From: Benincasa hispida
Taxonomy: Eukaryota > Streptophyta > Magnoliopsida > Cucurbitales > Cucurbitaceae
Length of the DNA stretch: 64,000 nt
NCBI RefSeq assembly: GCF_009727055.1
Contig: NC_052350.1
Coordinates: 22,871,099-22,935,098 of the forward strand
Direction: 5' to 3'
Positions 33,421-46,403 of this stretch are shown here, piece after piece. The notes below the pieces were generated by a model that was not told where the DNA came from, ran no database searches, and saw nothing but the letters and a program-made list of their open reading frames with translations. A program made the position numbers and the translations under genes. The stretch's first letter is position 1, and each line of letters begins with the position of its first letter.

Positions 33421-34932
33421 TTGATTTGTCATAAGACTGTCATCGCCTATTGTTCGGGGGTCTCCCATGCAACTTCCAACAATGATCCTTTGTATGCTAT
33501 GGCTTCTTACAATGCTCACAAACAGGAGGGGTTTTTTTTATCACCATCGCCACTGGGCGACTTTGTAAGAAAAGTCGTTGCATCAGTTGAAGCAATAACA
33601 AGGTTATTCATGGCATATGACCTATTCTCTTTCAGTCGTATCTCGGAGCAAACTTCTCTAAGAGAAGGGGTAGGTCGTTAACCCAATATGCGACTTCGAA
33701 CACTATCAAATTTGGAGTTCAATCCTGCAAGGAAAACATACACGCGGTCGGCTTCTTCAAGTTTCAAGTATTGAGCCCCATCTTGCGCACAATTCCAGAA
33801 AATCTCTTGACATAGGTCCATCTCTTGCCAAAACACTGAAAATTTATTAAAATAGGATGTGACATCCATGGTCCCTTGTTTGCACTCATAGACCTGTTTG
33901 TATGTATAGCTGAGATGCATTCTGTCGCTTTGAGTACAGATCCCATGCCGCCTCCCAGATATCTTTGGCAGTTACAGCATACAGTAACGGTCTACCAATC
34001 TGTAGTTCCATATTATTAATGAGAACAGAACGTAATAGCGAATCTTCCCCTTTCCAGATCCGTTCTTGAGGATCGCCTGGGATAGGCTTCGAAATCTCTC
34101 TTGTCAAGTACCCAAATTTGTGTCGTCCCTCTAAGGCCATTCTGATACATTAGGATCGGGAGAAATAATTTTGGCCATTTAATTTTTCTCCCACGAGGGA
34201 TCCTGTAGAATTTCCCATTGAGCCAGATAAATAAGTTGCATTGGGCAAAATAGAGAATGAATTTACCGGATTCTGCGTGTTGACTAGTTGAGGGTTTTGT
34301 GCCAAGAGTCGTTTCCAAGTCTGAAATTTACAATTGGAGGTATGCCAACCATCGTCGAACGTCATTAGGGCATTGAGCCGAGCCACCATGATTAGTCGTG
34401 GCTGAAAAAGACGCTGCTATTGATAGCTGGACGGAAACAGAACCAGTTGTGAGGGCTGGACTCGAGCCACCAACTGGGTTGATCACGAATGGAGGCTGCA
34501 AGTGATCATCGACTCGGCTTAGCACACGAGGAGGCAGCGACTGGATTGGGACTGGATCGATCGGGCTGGGAGCGATTGAAAGTCCCTGGCTGTCGAACGA
34601 TGCTCCCGTCTGCAATGAACCACTAGATCAGCTGGGTGTGATTGCCCTTCTCTGATCGTCGAACACAGCTTGAATCGATCCTCCATCGATGGCTGGGTAC
34701 GAACGTGGCTGGGCTGGGCTGAACTGATTTTCCATCAACGACAGCTAGAAAGCAGCGGCAGCTGGAATTAACTGTGGTAGGGCAACTTGGAGGTATTCCT
34801 TCACAGCCGCTTGAATGGTTGCTTTGATGTCAATGCATGGAGCTCTGTCGGTTCCCATGGAGGCTACTGAAGAAGTCTGTGGTTGATTCTCGTCTATGAC
34901 GGCTAGGGTTTCGTCGCCATGCTCTGATACCA
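33421..34932 (-). pseudogene. Copia gag, broken into overlapping frames
   Basis: Starting at the ATG that overlaps the PBS, the frame gives MVSEHGDETLAVID and a stop at 34745. The gag body then appears across several frames (34615-34328, 34318-34150, 34140-33886, 33920-33678). It has KFGYLTREISKPIPGDP, AKDIWEAAWDLYSKRQN, LYIQTRQVYECKQG-type and EEADRVYVFLAGLNSKFD words, which belong to the UBN2 gag family. A CCHC-like knuckle is faintly readable near 33470-33520. Confidence 0.8.
34921..34932 (-). other. Primer binding site for initiator tRNA-Met
   Basis: On the minus strand TGGTATCAGAGC, the standard plant copia PBS, lies immediately inside the 5' LTR. Confidence 0.9.
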
Positions 34933-35151
34933 TGATGAAATATAGAAGAGAAAATGAGAAAAGCGAGAACAACACACAACTTACGTGGAAACCTTAGAAC
35001 AGGGAGAAAAACCACGATATAGATTTTTTTTCTTATTATTGAATTGATACATTGAATACAAGGGAACAAAGCGAATAAATAGACATTAGAGAGCCCTATG
35101 GATGAAGATAATTACATAAATACCCTTAGGTTAAAGACCCTACCATCAACA
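34933..35151 (-). repeat. 5' LTR of the copia element
   Basis: 219 bp. In plus-strand reading it starts TGATGAAATATAG and ends ACCATCAACA. It matches the 3' LTR apart from small indels and point changes. Confidence 0.85.
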
Positions 35152-36527
35152 GAAAGAATGATAACTAAGCCTACACAAAGCAAAAATAAAAACTAGACGT
35201 CAAATATTTCCAACAATTGATAATTCTCTTGTACCATTCAGAAAACTATAGTGCAAGTATTAGAAAACTTACCACAAGCATTGTTAGTAATGATCTAACT
35301 AATGACATTAGACCTATGTTGGAAAAGTGTAAATCCAAAAGTTGGTACTCTTTTCTAATGCGAAAAGGTGATTAAGGACAACATGGAATTTTGGTCACCA
35401 TAAAATATTATAATAGTATAAATAAATATGCTTATCAACAAAGGACAGAAAAGACGATCAATAAGGTAGAAATCAAAACAAAACATTTATACTTACACAC
35501 CATCCTTACACAATTTACAAGCTATCTAATTATTTACTGGAGTTTCACCCTTTTGAACAGGGGAGCATATTCCAGATCATCAGGTTCTACAAAGTTGGAC
35601 CAATATCATGAATGAAACAATAAAAAGAAAAAAAGCTTTAAGATGATAACATCAAAATAAAACAAATAACATCAAATAACAGAGATCTTTGAAGAAGTTG
35701 ATTGAGTTTTGAAGACATTACATATTTGATATATCATTGTGGCATTCTTTCAAACACCTTGTATGTAGTAAATTGAGCTTAAATTTGCAAATATTTCAAT
35801 CTTTAATCTACCAAGAATTAAGAAAATAGCAAGAGTATAAAAAACAAACAATGAACAACAATGTAAATTCAATTGAAAAGGGAAACAAACACTATGATAT
35901 ACTACATATAACAAACAAAAATAGATTGCATGATATTATAAATTCACCACTTTCGACAAGCTCAAATTATTCTCTTTGTTCGTTCGATTGTATATCCTTC
36001 AATGACAACACCTTTACACTCGAAACTCGACTATCTCTACTTCAAATAGCATTCTTCTCTATGTTTGTATTTTGGCATCATTCATTCGAAACTTGACTAT
36101 CTCCGCATCAGGTAACATTCTTCTCCTTGTTTTTATTTTGGCATCATTCACTCAAAACTCGATTATCTCTGCATCATGTTCCTTGATATGCGCTTTCATG
36201 TTACTCGATACTCGACCAACATGGTTTTCATTTCTGTTTTCATATCTTGCATGGTTGGTTGGACTTCGAGTTTGTTTCATTTCGGTTTTCATATTTTGTT
36301 ATTGCGGATCATCTAGATTTTAGGGTTTGAGTTGGATAATGCATGTAGGTGGAAAATCAAACTGAATACTCGATAATTGACCATCTAGTCACTTGTAATG
36401 TAGCGAGTAAGAGACACCATGTAACATATATCAGGTATCGAGAAATCAAGTATCTTGTATCGTGCATAGTGTATCGAGTATTGAACAGAATTTTTATTTA
36501 CCTTTGTTTTTTGTTATTCTGTGCAGT
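35152..36527. other. Flank of the copia element and 5' part of the CUMULE-like element
   Basis: 35152-35840 is AT-rich with nothing recognised. 35980-36190 has an imperfect direct repeat of about 100 bp (CGAAACTCGACTATCTC, then GCATTCTTCTC, TTTATTTTGGCATCATTCA). 36200-36490 contains scattered TATCGAGTA-type motifs that also occur in the right part of the Mutator-like element, so the element probably begins in this interval. No exact terminal inverted repeat was found. Confidence 0.5.
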
Positions 36528-38511
36528 ATGGCTAGACAATTCAAGATTCCTCTCCAGGATTGTTTTCCAGGCCAAACGATCAACCTATCCTCTCACATTG
36601 GGAGGACTAACAAGATAGTGAAAGAGAAGCTTACTCCCATTCAGCTTGCCCTCTTCAGGAAGACGGTATTTGGGCTATTCGTGAACATGAACATTATCTT
36701 AAACAATTCGTTGGTACATTACATTATATCGAGGGAGGTTGAAGACGATAGGAAATATGCAATGACATTCGATTTGAATGGTACGATTATAACATTCACC
36801 AAAGAAGACTTCCTATTAGTGACGGGATTGTGGCGATCACCTAATCCCGTACTTGTAAGGAGGATTGAAGTAACTGGATTACTACGTAATAGGTACTTAG
36901 AGAATGATTTTGGTGGGGATATTCATATTGATACCTTGGAGACAATGTACAAGAAGATGAAGTTTGAGAATGATATGGATGTTGTGAAGATGACATTGGT
37001 CTATTACACTGAATTCGATATGACAGGAAAGGAGAAGACGAGGGCCTATGTCAACAAGACCTTATTAATTGATATGAAGGATTTAGATTACTTCAATTCC
37101 ATGAGTTGGGGAAATGTGTTATGGTAGAGGACGTTACTTGGACTACAAAGAGGATTGAGTGGCAAGGAAGAGAACTACAAAAAAAAGGTCCAAGAACAAT
37201 AAGAACTACATTGTCAAGTACAACCTACCAAGGTTTTCTCATGCTTTTCAGGTAATATCTATTCATTGGCCATATGAGATCTACTAATTATAATGTCAAT
37301 GTCACTTACTACTTATGCTTCTATAATCGTTTATGAATTATGGTAGTTGTGGGCGTACGAGATCATTTCAAAGGTTGTCAGAAAAGTTGCAACCCGATTG
37401 AATGGACATGTCGTGCCTCGATTCCTAAGGTGGGAGTGTACATACTCACTGCCAACCAAAACAATAGTGCGAGATGTGTTTGAGTCCATCGAAGTTAGTG
37501 TTTTACATCAAAATTTACTTGGATTTATGGTGAATGTCACATATAACTAACAAATTGTTTGTTGTTTTGTACAGACAAAAATCACACCCACACCATTGAT
37601 CATGTCTGATAGGGAGAGGCGGTATAAGGACACTAAAGTTAATGAACGACTCGTATACGAGCACATCAATGCCGAGACAACCTCTTCAGAGACACATAGA
37701 TCACACCATGATGAGGATGCTCGTAGTCACTAAGTCACGATCATCTATCCAACGAGCCAGAACTCGATGAGCATCAGTCTCATGAGCTCCCTACCGACGA
37801 GTATGAGATTCACTCTCCTCATAACGAGTCTCATGAACTCCTTACTGACGAGCATGTGCCTTCAATTGAGGAATGAGGGTCTCCTCGATCGAATACAACC
37901 CATTTTGAGCCCATGAGGAGTGTGGGCATTTGCACATCACTATGTGACATAGACAAGAGAGTGTCTATGATGGAGCATAAATTGGACGATGTACAGTCAA
38001 ACTTGAAAGATGTGAAATTTGACTTGAGTATCCTTCAGGCCGACATACAAACAATCACCAGCCTACTGCAGTCATTATATCAAGTATGTAATATCATCTT
38101 ACACTTATTCTAATGTAAATCTATATCATGTTGTGTTTGACCTAACATACTTCGTAAATGATATAGTGTTTACGCATAGAGTCCACTGAGACTATTGACC
38201 CTATTCCTCCACATTCCACTGAGTCCCATGACCCAACCCTTCCATTAGCTACTGAGACCTGTGACTCCATTCCTCCACCTTCCTTGAGTTCCACGACCCA
38301 TTCCTTCACTCACCACCGAGACCAATGACCCCATTCTTCCACCTTCCACTAGGTCATATGATTCCATTCTTCCACCTTCCACTGACTCATATGACCCATT
38401 CCTCCACTATCCACCGAGATCCAGAACCCCATTCCTCCACCTTCCATCGAGACCAGTGACTCCATTCCTTCATCTTTCATCAAGTCCCATGACCTCATCC
38501 ATCCACCCTTC
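36528..38511 (+). pseudogene. CUMULE-type Mutator element ORF, DUF1985 part
   Basis: From the ATG at 36528 the frame reads a DUF1985 domain: FRKTVFGLFVNMNI, HYIISREVEDDRKYAM, FTKEDFLLVTGLWRSP, then DMDVVKMTLVYYTEFDM and DLDYFNSMSWGNVLW. A TAG follows at 37125-37127, where related proteins have Glu. Coding then continues to 37251 (HAF and the splice donor GT). An intron ends at 37346, and the next exon starts LWAYEIISKVVRKVATRLNG. A coiled-coil-like heptad stretch lies at 37960-38080 (MMEHKLDDVQSNLKDVKFDL). A proline/serine/threonine repeat starts near 38176 and is cut by an LTR at 38511. It resumes at 45310 and leads to the Ulp1 peptidase. This domain pairing is known for the melon CUMULE and related Kaonashi MULEs. 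Its role in transposition is unknown. Confidence 0.82.
38176..38511 (+). repeat. Degenerate tandem repeat coding Thr-Glu-x-x-Asp-Pro-Ile-Pro-Pro units
   Basis: About seven units near 48 bp, each built on CCATTCCTCCACCTTCCA, then CTGAGTCCCATGACC. In frame they give repeats such as DPIPPHSTESHDPT. Indels break the frame in several units. It forms the linker between DUF1985 and Ulp1 domains. Confidence 0.65.
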
Positions 38512-38641
38512 TGTTGGGATTGGTATCCTAATTCTCTTAGAGTTCCGTTGTTTGTAATTATACACATTTTTTTATGAATAAAATAATTGTTATTTCATTC
38601 TGGCATTTACTCATATCCAATAAACAAAGCTCCATGGTTAT

Positions 38642-40271
38642 TGTTGGGTCAGAAAAGGGAGAGAAAAACAAATATGCTTGTCTTATGTTATGTGTAGACC
38701 TACATGCGTCGACAATGATGCAATGGACTAGAAAATATACAAAATACGTTTAAGCACGTATGCCATGACCATGCGCTCCTGTTACAAGTTTTCTCGTTTT
38801 CTCGCCAAGTATAATGAGAACGCAAGTTTCTCGAGATGATCCGAGGTCGAACACAGGACTTGTAACTAAATAGTGTTTGTGAAGTAATGCGTTTGAGGCG
38901 ATGAATTAAAAGTAAAAAGACAGAAGTTAAAGGATTATGCACTACTCCTACTCCTAACTAAACAAATTGAGCAATGGAAGTTTAACTATAAGAATTGCTA
39001 GAGATGAAGTAACTGTTAACTCATAATAATGTTCATTATGTTAGGTCGCTCGAGTAATCCCAGCTCGCCACACTAACGCATCGCACACCTCTCGGTGGCC
39101 AGTCGCATGCTTAGATCTCTTTAATGCATGGTTGCGCCGAGCATAAGATCATGCCTATCTCTAGGAACAAGGCTTACTTTGCTTTAGTGTGTTCCACTAC
39201 TTACCTTCTCGGGCAGTTAGTTGTGGCTAGTCAACTCATAGACAAGCATTGTGACAGCTCATAGACAAGCATTGCTATAGCCTTACATTAAACGAAGAGG
39301 ATTAACTCACTATACTCGTGTAATGCACACCTCTCGGTGGGTTGTTACATGTACCCTATCTCTAGGTTGCACATTTGAGTATGCGACTGTCTTTGATGCT
39401 TAACTAAACCGGGAATGTAGATGATGATAAAGAAGAAGAAGATGATGAAGATGGTGTTGAAGGAACTAAGATATGCATTGATTACAAACTGTAATAATGT
39501 CTTAAGCCAAAATGTAATACAATACAGAGATAAGAGGAGAAATGGAAGGCTAGATGAAAACAATCTCTTGTTTTTCATCCGAAATGCGTCAAGGCTGCTG
39601 GTGGCACCATGGATGGATGGTGGAGAAGTCTCTCTTGAGCTCTATCTCTGGCAAAACTCTAGTCATCACTTGGATTGGGCTGTGGAGGTGAAGAATCCTC
39701 AAAGAGTGTCTGTTCATGCTCTCATTTGTGATCACAAGGATCTGCCTTAAGACAGAAACTCGGATGATTTGAAGTGAAGATCCAAAGTGTTATTTATAGA
39801 GCTCAAATGTCGACAACATTGATGATTGCGTTCTGACTCATTGCTACCTTTGTCGCGGTATGGCAATGTCAATATCACGTTATCTTGTTGATATTCCCAA
39901 GGTATGCATTCAAGCTTGTTACTCCTGAAGTGTCAATGCATTCCACTCACTTGGCAATCAATCTTCCATTACGATTATCACTCTGTGGATGCAACATTCC
40001 AGCGGCAAACTAGTCTTTATGAAACTTTGCATGCAGTTACTCTTACGGTGGTATGAGATCGACGCATGCGGTCAATTCCTGCAATATCTGTGAAAATAGA
40101 CACTTTGATGTGGAATAATGCATGATATAGGGTTAGTGAGGATTTTTGGTGCTGGTCAACGCAAGTTCACTTTTTTGCATGAATTCTTGGTATTATTAAC
40201 GCTATTCTGCTTGTTAGCCCTCATAATTCTAAGTAAAAGTCTATAATAACTTGTATTTCTACAAGCTATCA
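38642..40271 (-). repeat. 3' LTR of the nested non-autonomous element
   Basis: 1630 bp, in plus-strand reading TGTTGGGTCAG to CAAGCTATCA. It matches 41763-43353 along its whole length. A 109-codon plus-strand frame (39421-39750) is shared with the other LTR but has no family resemblance. Confidence 0.88.
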
Positions 40272-40290
40272 CACCCCCAAACTTAGAATC
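40272..40290 (-). other. Polypurine tract
   Basis: On the minus strand GATTCTAAGTTTGGGGGTG abuts the 3' LTR start TGATAG. Confidence 0.75.
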
Positions 40291-41736
40291 ATGCTTGTCC
40301 TCAAGCATGTCTTATACATAGGAAATTCAAAATTTACCCTCTGACTATTCCCTCTGCGTTGATCAGCTTTTCAAAATATAATTCAATTGTACCTCTAACC
40401 TTGGCAGAAACACTCTCCTCAAATTTGGCTACTTCTTTTAAGAGATATTTTCTAAGTTTAAATTTGGTAACCCTCTGCTCAAAAACTTTTTACTCATTTC
40501 AGGCAACTTTGCTTTTAACATTTTACAATGCGTTTGTTTAATACGATTCACAGCTTCGCGATACATTATTGAATGAGGCGTTAAACCTGGTTACGCTCTT
40601 CGTTTTGGCTTGCCCACATGGGTGTCATGCGGGCATCTAACTTCGATTGCGTGCCATATTCAACTCAACACTTGTCTTAGCTTACTTCGGTTGAGCCATA
40701 CAGAGAAGTTATTATTATGTATTGATTCTGGTCACCTACTTTCGTTTTGGCTTACTTACATGGGTGTCATACGAAATATCCAACTTTAGGTAAGTGCCTT
40801 TCACAACTTTGACTCTTATCAGCTTGGGTCTCTCCTTTGCATTGACTGTGGAGTTTTTATTATGATTTTTTTTTAAGTAAACATTCCAATGTTTAGACTG
40901 GACGCATTTGCCCAGACCATTGCCACCCCCAGGCAGGGGTCCTTGCCAAAAAGCTGAAAGTAAACTCTTTCAGGAATGCGGTAAAAGATGTTTGAGCAGA
41001 GGTTTACACATAATAAAACTTGAAGAAGTTACTAAAGTGAACCTTGAAGAAGTTACTAGAGTGAGGTGAGCCATGCGACGTTTAATTATTGGATATAATG
41101 AATTATAAGTTCCATCATGGATGTTAATCTATGAACGCAAAAGAAAGTAAGCGAACAAAAGAGAATTAAAGAAGGATAACACATAAAAGATAACAAGAGA
41201 AAAGACCTATGAGCAGAGTATCAATTTCGTCAATACTTAGAACTCATGCGGAGGACATAGCCATGCGTTGAATGATGGAGAGGATTCTTCCTTTGAAACA
41301 ACACATCGAGAGGGATTATTAACGCGCCATAGGGAGCGGATGCATATCACATCCAAGAAAGCAGCCGTAAATGGCAATAATTAAATAACTAAAGTTAACT
41401 AGGAAAGTACAATAAAGATACAGTAGAAGACGTTCCTGGAGAAATTGGAGTGAAATCATCGTAAGGAGTCTTCCATGCAGGAGATTGAACTCGACTGCTT
41501 AGGTCAAGGAACTCGTTGTCCTAACCATCGAAGCTTCCAGCTTTTGTTGGCCGCATGTTGGTTAACATGCTTCTAAGACTGCTTCTGGCTTGTGCGACAG
41601 ATAGCCTTTCTATCTCAGGGTCAATATTGACTTTCGGTGCATCACCTTCACTCAAATATCGCACAAGCTACAATATGCCCAAGACTAAAAGGGATGCCTG
41701 CGAAAACATAAAACTTAAAAAACTATTAGTTGCCAA
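40291..41736 (-). other. Non-coding interior of the LARD-like element
   Basis: No retroviral-type domain is readable on either strand. 40600-40800 has an imperfect repeat (TTCGTTTTGGCTTGCCCACA and TTCGTTTTGGCTTACTTACA, each followed by TGGGTGTCAT). The rest has no recognised content. Confidence 0.65.
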
Positions 41737-41756
41737 GTTCCCCAGCAACGGTGCCA
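41737..41756 (-). other. Primer binding site for tRNA-Asp
   Basis: On the minus strand TGGCACCGTTGCTGGGGAAC, six bases inside the 5' LTR. It differs at a few positions from the complement of the plant tRNA-Asp 3' end (TGGCGCCGTTGCCGGGGATC). Confidence 0.82.
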
Positions 41757-41762
41757 AAAACT

Positions 41763-43353
41763 TGTAGGGTCGGAAAAGGGAGAGGAAAATAAATATGCTT
41801 CTCTTATGTTATACGTGGATCTCCATGCATCAACGGTCATGCATTGGACTAAAAAATATACAACATGCGTTTAAGCACGTATGCGATGACTATGCGCTCC
41901 TATCACAAGTTTTCTTGCTTTCTCGTCAAGTATAACGAGAATACAAGTTTCTCGGGATGATCCAAGGTCGAACACAGAGACTTATAACTAAATAGTATTT
42001 GTGAAGTAATGCGTTTGAGGCGATGAATAAAAGTAAAAAGACAAAAGTTAAAGGATTATGCACTACTCCTACTCCTAACTAAACAGATTGAGCAATGGAA
42101 GTTTAACTATGAGAATTGGTAGAGATGCAGCAAGTGTTGTTCATTATGTTAGGTCACTCGAGTAATCCTAGCTCGCCACACTAATGCATCGCACACCTCT
42201 TGGTGGCCAGCCGCATGCCTATATCTCTATAATGCATGGTTGCGTCGAGCATAAGATCGTGCCTATCTGTAAGAACAAGGCTTACTTTTCTTTAGTGTGT
42301 TCCACTACTTACCTTTTCGGGCAGTTAGTTGTGGTTAGTCAGCTCATAGACAAGAATTGCGACAGCTCATAGACAAGTGTTGCTATATCCTCACAACAAG
42401 CAAAGATGATTAACTCACTATACTCGTGCAATGCACACCTCTCGATGGGTTGTTACATACGCCCTATCTCTAGGCTGCACGATTGAGTATGCGACTGTCT
42501 TCGATGCTTAACTAAATGATGAATGTAGATGATGATAAAAAAGAAGAATATGATGAAGATGGTGTTGAAGGAATTAAGATATGCATTGATTACAAACTGT
42601 AATAATGTCTTAAGCCAAAATGTCATACAATATAGAGATAAGAGGAGAAATGGAAGGCTAGATGAAAACAATCTCTTTCTTTTCATCCGAAATGCATCAA
42701 GGCTGCTGGTGGTGCCATGGATGGATGGTGTAGAAGTCTCTCTCGAGCTCTATCTCCGGCGAAACTCCGATCATCACTCGGAGTGGGCTGTAGAAGTGAA
42801 GAATCCTCAAAGAGTGTGTGCTCATGCTCTCATCTATGATCACAAGGATCTGCCTTAAAGTAGAAACTCAGATGATTTGAAGTGAAAACCCAAGGTGCTG
42901 TTTATAGAGCTCAAATGCCAATAGTATTGATAATTGTGTTTTGACTCACTGCTACCTTTGTCGCAGTATGGGCAATGTCAACATCACCTTATCTTGTCGA
43001 TACTCCCAAGGTATGGGTTCAAGCTTGTTACTCTTGAAGTGTCAACGCATTCTTCCCACTTGGCGATCAATTTTTCATTACGATTATCACTCTGTGGACG
43101 CAACATTCCATGTAGCAAACTAGTCTTTATGACCCTTTGCATGTAGTTACTCTTGCGGCAGTCTAAGATCGACGCATGCGGTCAATTCCTACAATATCTG
43201 TGAAAATAGACACTTTAGTGAGGATATTTTGTGCTGATCGAAGCAAGCTCACTTTTTCGCATGAATTCTTGGTATTATTAATGCATATTCTGCTTGTTAG
43301 CCCTCATAATTCTAAGTAAAGGCTACATTAGCTTATATTTCTACAAACTATCA
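41763..43353 (-). repeat. 5' LTR of the nested non-autonomous element
   Basis: 1591 bp, in plus-strand reading TGTAGGGTCGG to CAAACTATCA. It is collinear with 38642-40271, with small indels. Confidence 0.88.
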
Positions 43354-45309
43354 GTTATCTTATGTAAACTTAAGCACGTATATCAGATATACAAGTGGAT
43401 CATGCCTTAAGTGATAACCTAAATAGGTTTATAGTATAAGGATCAAGGTGGGATACCTAATCCTGGTGACACTATGGATACGACCCACTTTGTAGAGGTT
43501 TGCAAGTATTGTAATCTACTACAGATGGTAGATCCTGACTATTCATGTGGAGACATGCGAGCGGGGTGTCCTATACAAAGAGTTTATATAAGATCGGACC
43601 ACGATATGACTAGACTCTATATATAATGTCATTGATATTGGAGACTTACATCTCACCTAAACGACCATAGGTGACACGACCTCAATCCTAAGTATTTTGG
43701 AAATTTCTGCCTTTTAGATGTTCTTTGATTAGTATGGGTGAGAGTGGCCAGATTGTCAACTCAACAAGCCTACCTTTTTAGGGACTTATCTGATTTAGGA
43801 GCTGGAAACTCACTTACACAAGATGGAATTCACTTCTTCCTCGAAGTAGGGGTATATAGATAGATTGCTCCCTTAAGGGTTAATTTTGAGGCTTGAACAT
43901 AGTGGCCACAGCTTCTCTTTGGAAGAGATGACTCAGTCATAGTAAGACTATGACTTATGTTCATTAGAGGATTCAGTGGTACTTAAGAAGTTAGATGTAA
44001 CTACGGGGGCATAACGGTTATTGGTCGAGCTATACTTACGGGTGATCTGTGAAAGGTTCTCGCACTGTTGATGGGTTAAGATGGACACATAATATATCTG
44101 TGGTAAGAAGAGTTCAGCTGTAGGTCTTTAGTAGAGTACCTGCCAGTTAACGGATGGTGGATCCTACAACTAAAGAGCTTAGTCAGTTATTCACGTACCG
44201 TTGGAGCTTCGAGCTACAAGTCCATAAGGTCCCCTTGGTAGCTCAATGGATTCAAGTTGAGGATCAGTTCTTGGTGTTGATTTGAAATATTCAAATTGAA
44301 AAGAGGTAATTCGATTATATATGATATGATCAGTGGTGTATGAGATACATCAAATGGAGAATTAATGTAAATGAGATTTATATTAAGTGCCATGGAATAG
44401 AAAAAGAGCTATGGTTTATATGTTTCATGAGATGAAATATTAAAACTATAGATTATAAGTATTGTATGATAAGTTGGTTATCATCTATATTTATAATAAT
44501 ATTAATTATTGGATAATTATCTCTTTTTCTCTAATAACCAATTGAGTGGGAGGTTATTGGTGATTTCATGGTAACCATGAGATAAAAGGAAAAATATTTT
44601 CCTAATTTTAATAAGGATTTGCAAAATTTTTGTTTTGAGATTTTTGAATCTCGGAAAATTCTCATGGAGAAGTTGTCAAGTAAATCAGATTTACTAAGCG
44701 ACAGCTTGGAGTTAGCTAAACAATCGTGGAGTGTTCTTACACAATAGATACTCAGCTAGACGATGATTAAACGACCGCATAGCTTTTCCTAGATGATCGC
44801 ATAGCTTTTCCTAAACGATTTCCTATACGATAGGTTGTTCCATCTCCCACTTGCTCAATCGTTTACACGATTGTGGTTCCTCCAGTTTTCTGCCTCAAAC
44901 CAAGTCCACACAGAGCCCACCCTCTGGATTCTCACAACGAGAATACCAAGGTAACCTTCTTGGTGGTGTCATACTCAACTCGACACTGTCGAGGTTCTGT
45001 GGAGGTCATTCACGATGTTCGTGACCTTGGCAATCGCTTAGTACGAGTGCGCGGTTATCGTGCAATGTAGTAGTCGTGTTGGACGAACGTTCGTGTGTTG
45101 CTGTGATCGAGTGTTCGTGATCAAGGAACTTAAAGATTACAAAGGTTTGTTGATTCTTCCCTTGATCTATAGTAAAGCATGCTGTAATTTCTATTTTATG
45201 CATAACCGTATGTTTTCGTTTGTGATTGTAATTGTAAAGTTTATATACGATTAAAATTTGGAAAGATCCTTCCGCTGCTCATGAAAATCTTCATGTTAGA
45301 TTTCCTTCA

Positions 45310-46403
45310 CCTCCACCAAGACCGTGAACTATGAGGGGGAACAAAGACAGATAAGTAGGAAGAGGAAGCCGACACAAGTGTACACCCCTCTAGTTGACAC
45401 AGTAAGGGCGATAGGAAAAAAACAAAAATACATTTAGCTCGGTGAACATTTGATTGATATCGTTCATTGTTTTGTTGACTAGCGTGGATATGGGTCCTCA
45501 ATGGCTGGGAAATGAAGTCCTATTCAGGAGGAATTGCATGATGAAGAAGTTGTTCTGGGAGCTAACACGTGATAGTAATTGGGTTAAGAACGATGTAAGT
45601 TAACATCCCTTATTACATTTATATGCTTGTTAATTACTATTCTCATTCTTTGACTTAACTTGCAAACTACAGGTCCTCGATTCTTTATTCATGTTTCTCC
45701 GACGGAACTTTATTAGCCGGCCAGAGATATGTATTCATTGATTCACGATATTGCCATGTGGCCTATTGGTATGTATTATAGAGGGTTTAAATTTTAATGT
45801 ACAATTTTGCATTATTGATATACACTTGAACCTATTGTTATCTATTTTGCAGAGTCACTTGAACCTCTAAGGTCCAGATAGCTTGTTTTAGGCCATACTT
45901 GGGAAAACAATGGAAGAAGCTACTAAAGTATGGGAGAAAGAACACACATATGTCGATTATGTGCTCAGACTGGTACCTAAACATCAACCTAGATTGGCAA
46001 ATGTCGTTTACATCTATAGCCCAGTCAACTACAAGCAGCATTGGTTTATTTTGGTGGTGGAGATAAACATCGGACGCACCCTTTTGTATGACTCACTCCC
46101 CAAGTACTTCACACCAAAGGATTTGCTAAATTTTTGGCGTTCATATGTTTTACTCTCCCTTCACTGGCACAATTCTGCAACCTATATGATGTAAAGCCCG
46201 ATCTTGTACCCAGTCCTTGGAAGCTGAGCCATATCAATACAGGCGCACTACATGAGAATACATTAGACTGTAGGATATTCAATCTCAAGTACTTTGAGTA
46301 CTTGGTGACTGGGTCGAGTAGGGAGAGCTTACGACAGGATAAGATGCATGATTTTAGGTTGCAGTATGGTGCTGAGTTGTGGGCAAATCAAAGTTTTTAT
46401 TAG
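45310..46403 (+). pseudogene. CUMULE-type Mutator element ORF, Ulp1-like peptidase part
   Basis: After the LTR the linker resumes (RRKPTQVYTPL at about 45360). An exon reads LTRDSNWVKND before a GTAAGT donor near 45595. The C48 peptidase follows in pieces. VLRLVPKHQPRLANVVYIYSPVNYKQHWFIL carries the His (HW), then LLYDSLP gives the Asp. After a frameshift near 46190, NTLDCRIFNLKYFEYLVTG carries the Cys. Active relatives have DCGIF, so Gly next to the catalytic Cys is Arg here. The stop is TAG at 46401-46403 after ELWANQSFY. Frameshifts, stops and the LTR insertion make it non-functional. Ulp1 enzymes process or remove SUMO; the role in MULEs is unknown. Confidence 0.82.

Larger units (their letters stand above)
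28962..35151 (-). mobile_element. Ty1/copia retrotransposon, complete structure but coding-dead, 6190 bp
   Basis: It runs on the minus strand. The 5' LTR is 34933-35151, the PBS 34921-34932, then gag, protease, integrase, RT and RNase H in copia order, the PPT at about 29188-29205 and the 3' LTR at 28962-29187. Flanking pentamers are AAAAG (28957-28961) and GAAAG (35152-35156), one mismatch. Stops and frameshifts occur in every domain, and a MITE interrupts integrase. Order and termini are intact, so this was a full insertion that decayed in place. Confidence 0.88.
38642..43353 (-). mobile_element. Non-autonomous LTR retrotransposon, 4712 bp, TSD GTTAT
   Basis: Flanked by GTTAT at 38637-38641 and 43354-43358. 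Minus-strand order: 5' LTR 41763-43353 (starts TGATAGTTTGTAG), PBS 41737-41756, interior 40272-41762, PPT at about 40272-40290, 3' LTR 38642-40271. The interior is 1.49 kb and has no gag or pol words, so it depends on another element (LARD-like). The PBS complements plant tRNA-Asp, typical of Athila/Tat-type Ty3/gypsy elements. Confidence 0.88.
38512..45309 (+). mobile_element. Solo copia LTR in the CUMULE-like ORF, itself split by a nested LTR element
   Basis: Starts TGTTGGGATTGGTATCC and ends GATTTCCTTCA. Flanking pentamers are CCTTC (38507-38511) and CCTCC (45310-45314), one mismatch. The LTR is interrupted by 38642-43353. Without that insertion it is about 2.08 kb, the most complete copy of this LTR family in the window. 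It disrupts the DUF1985-Ulp1 reading frame. Confidence 0.85.

Noticed and set aside
39421..39750. 109-codon open frame with a close twin at 42529-42858
   Set aside because: It lies in both LTRs of the same retroelement, so conservation is due to LTR identity at insertion. No family resemblance, and it is antisense to the element.
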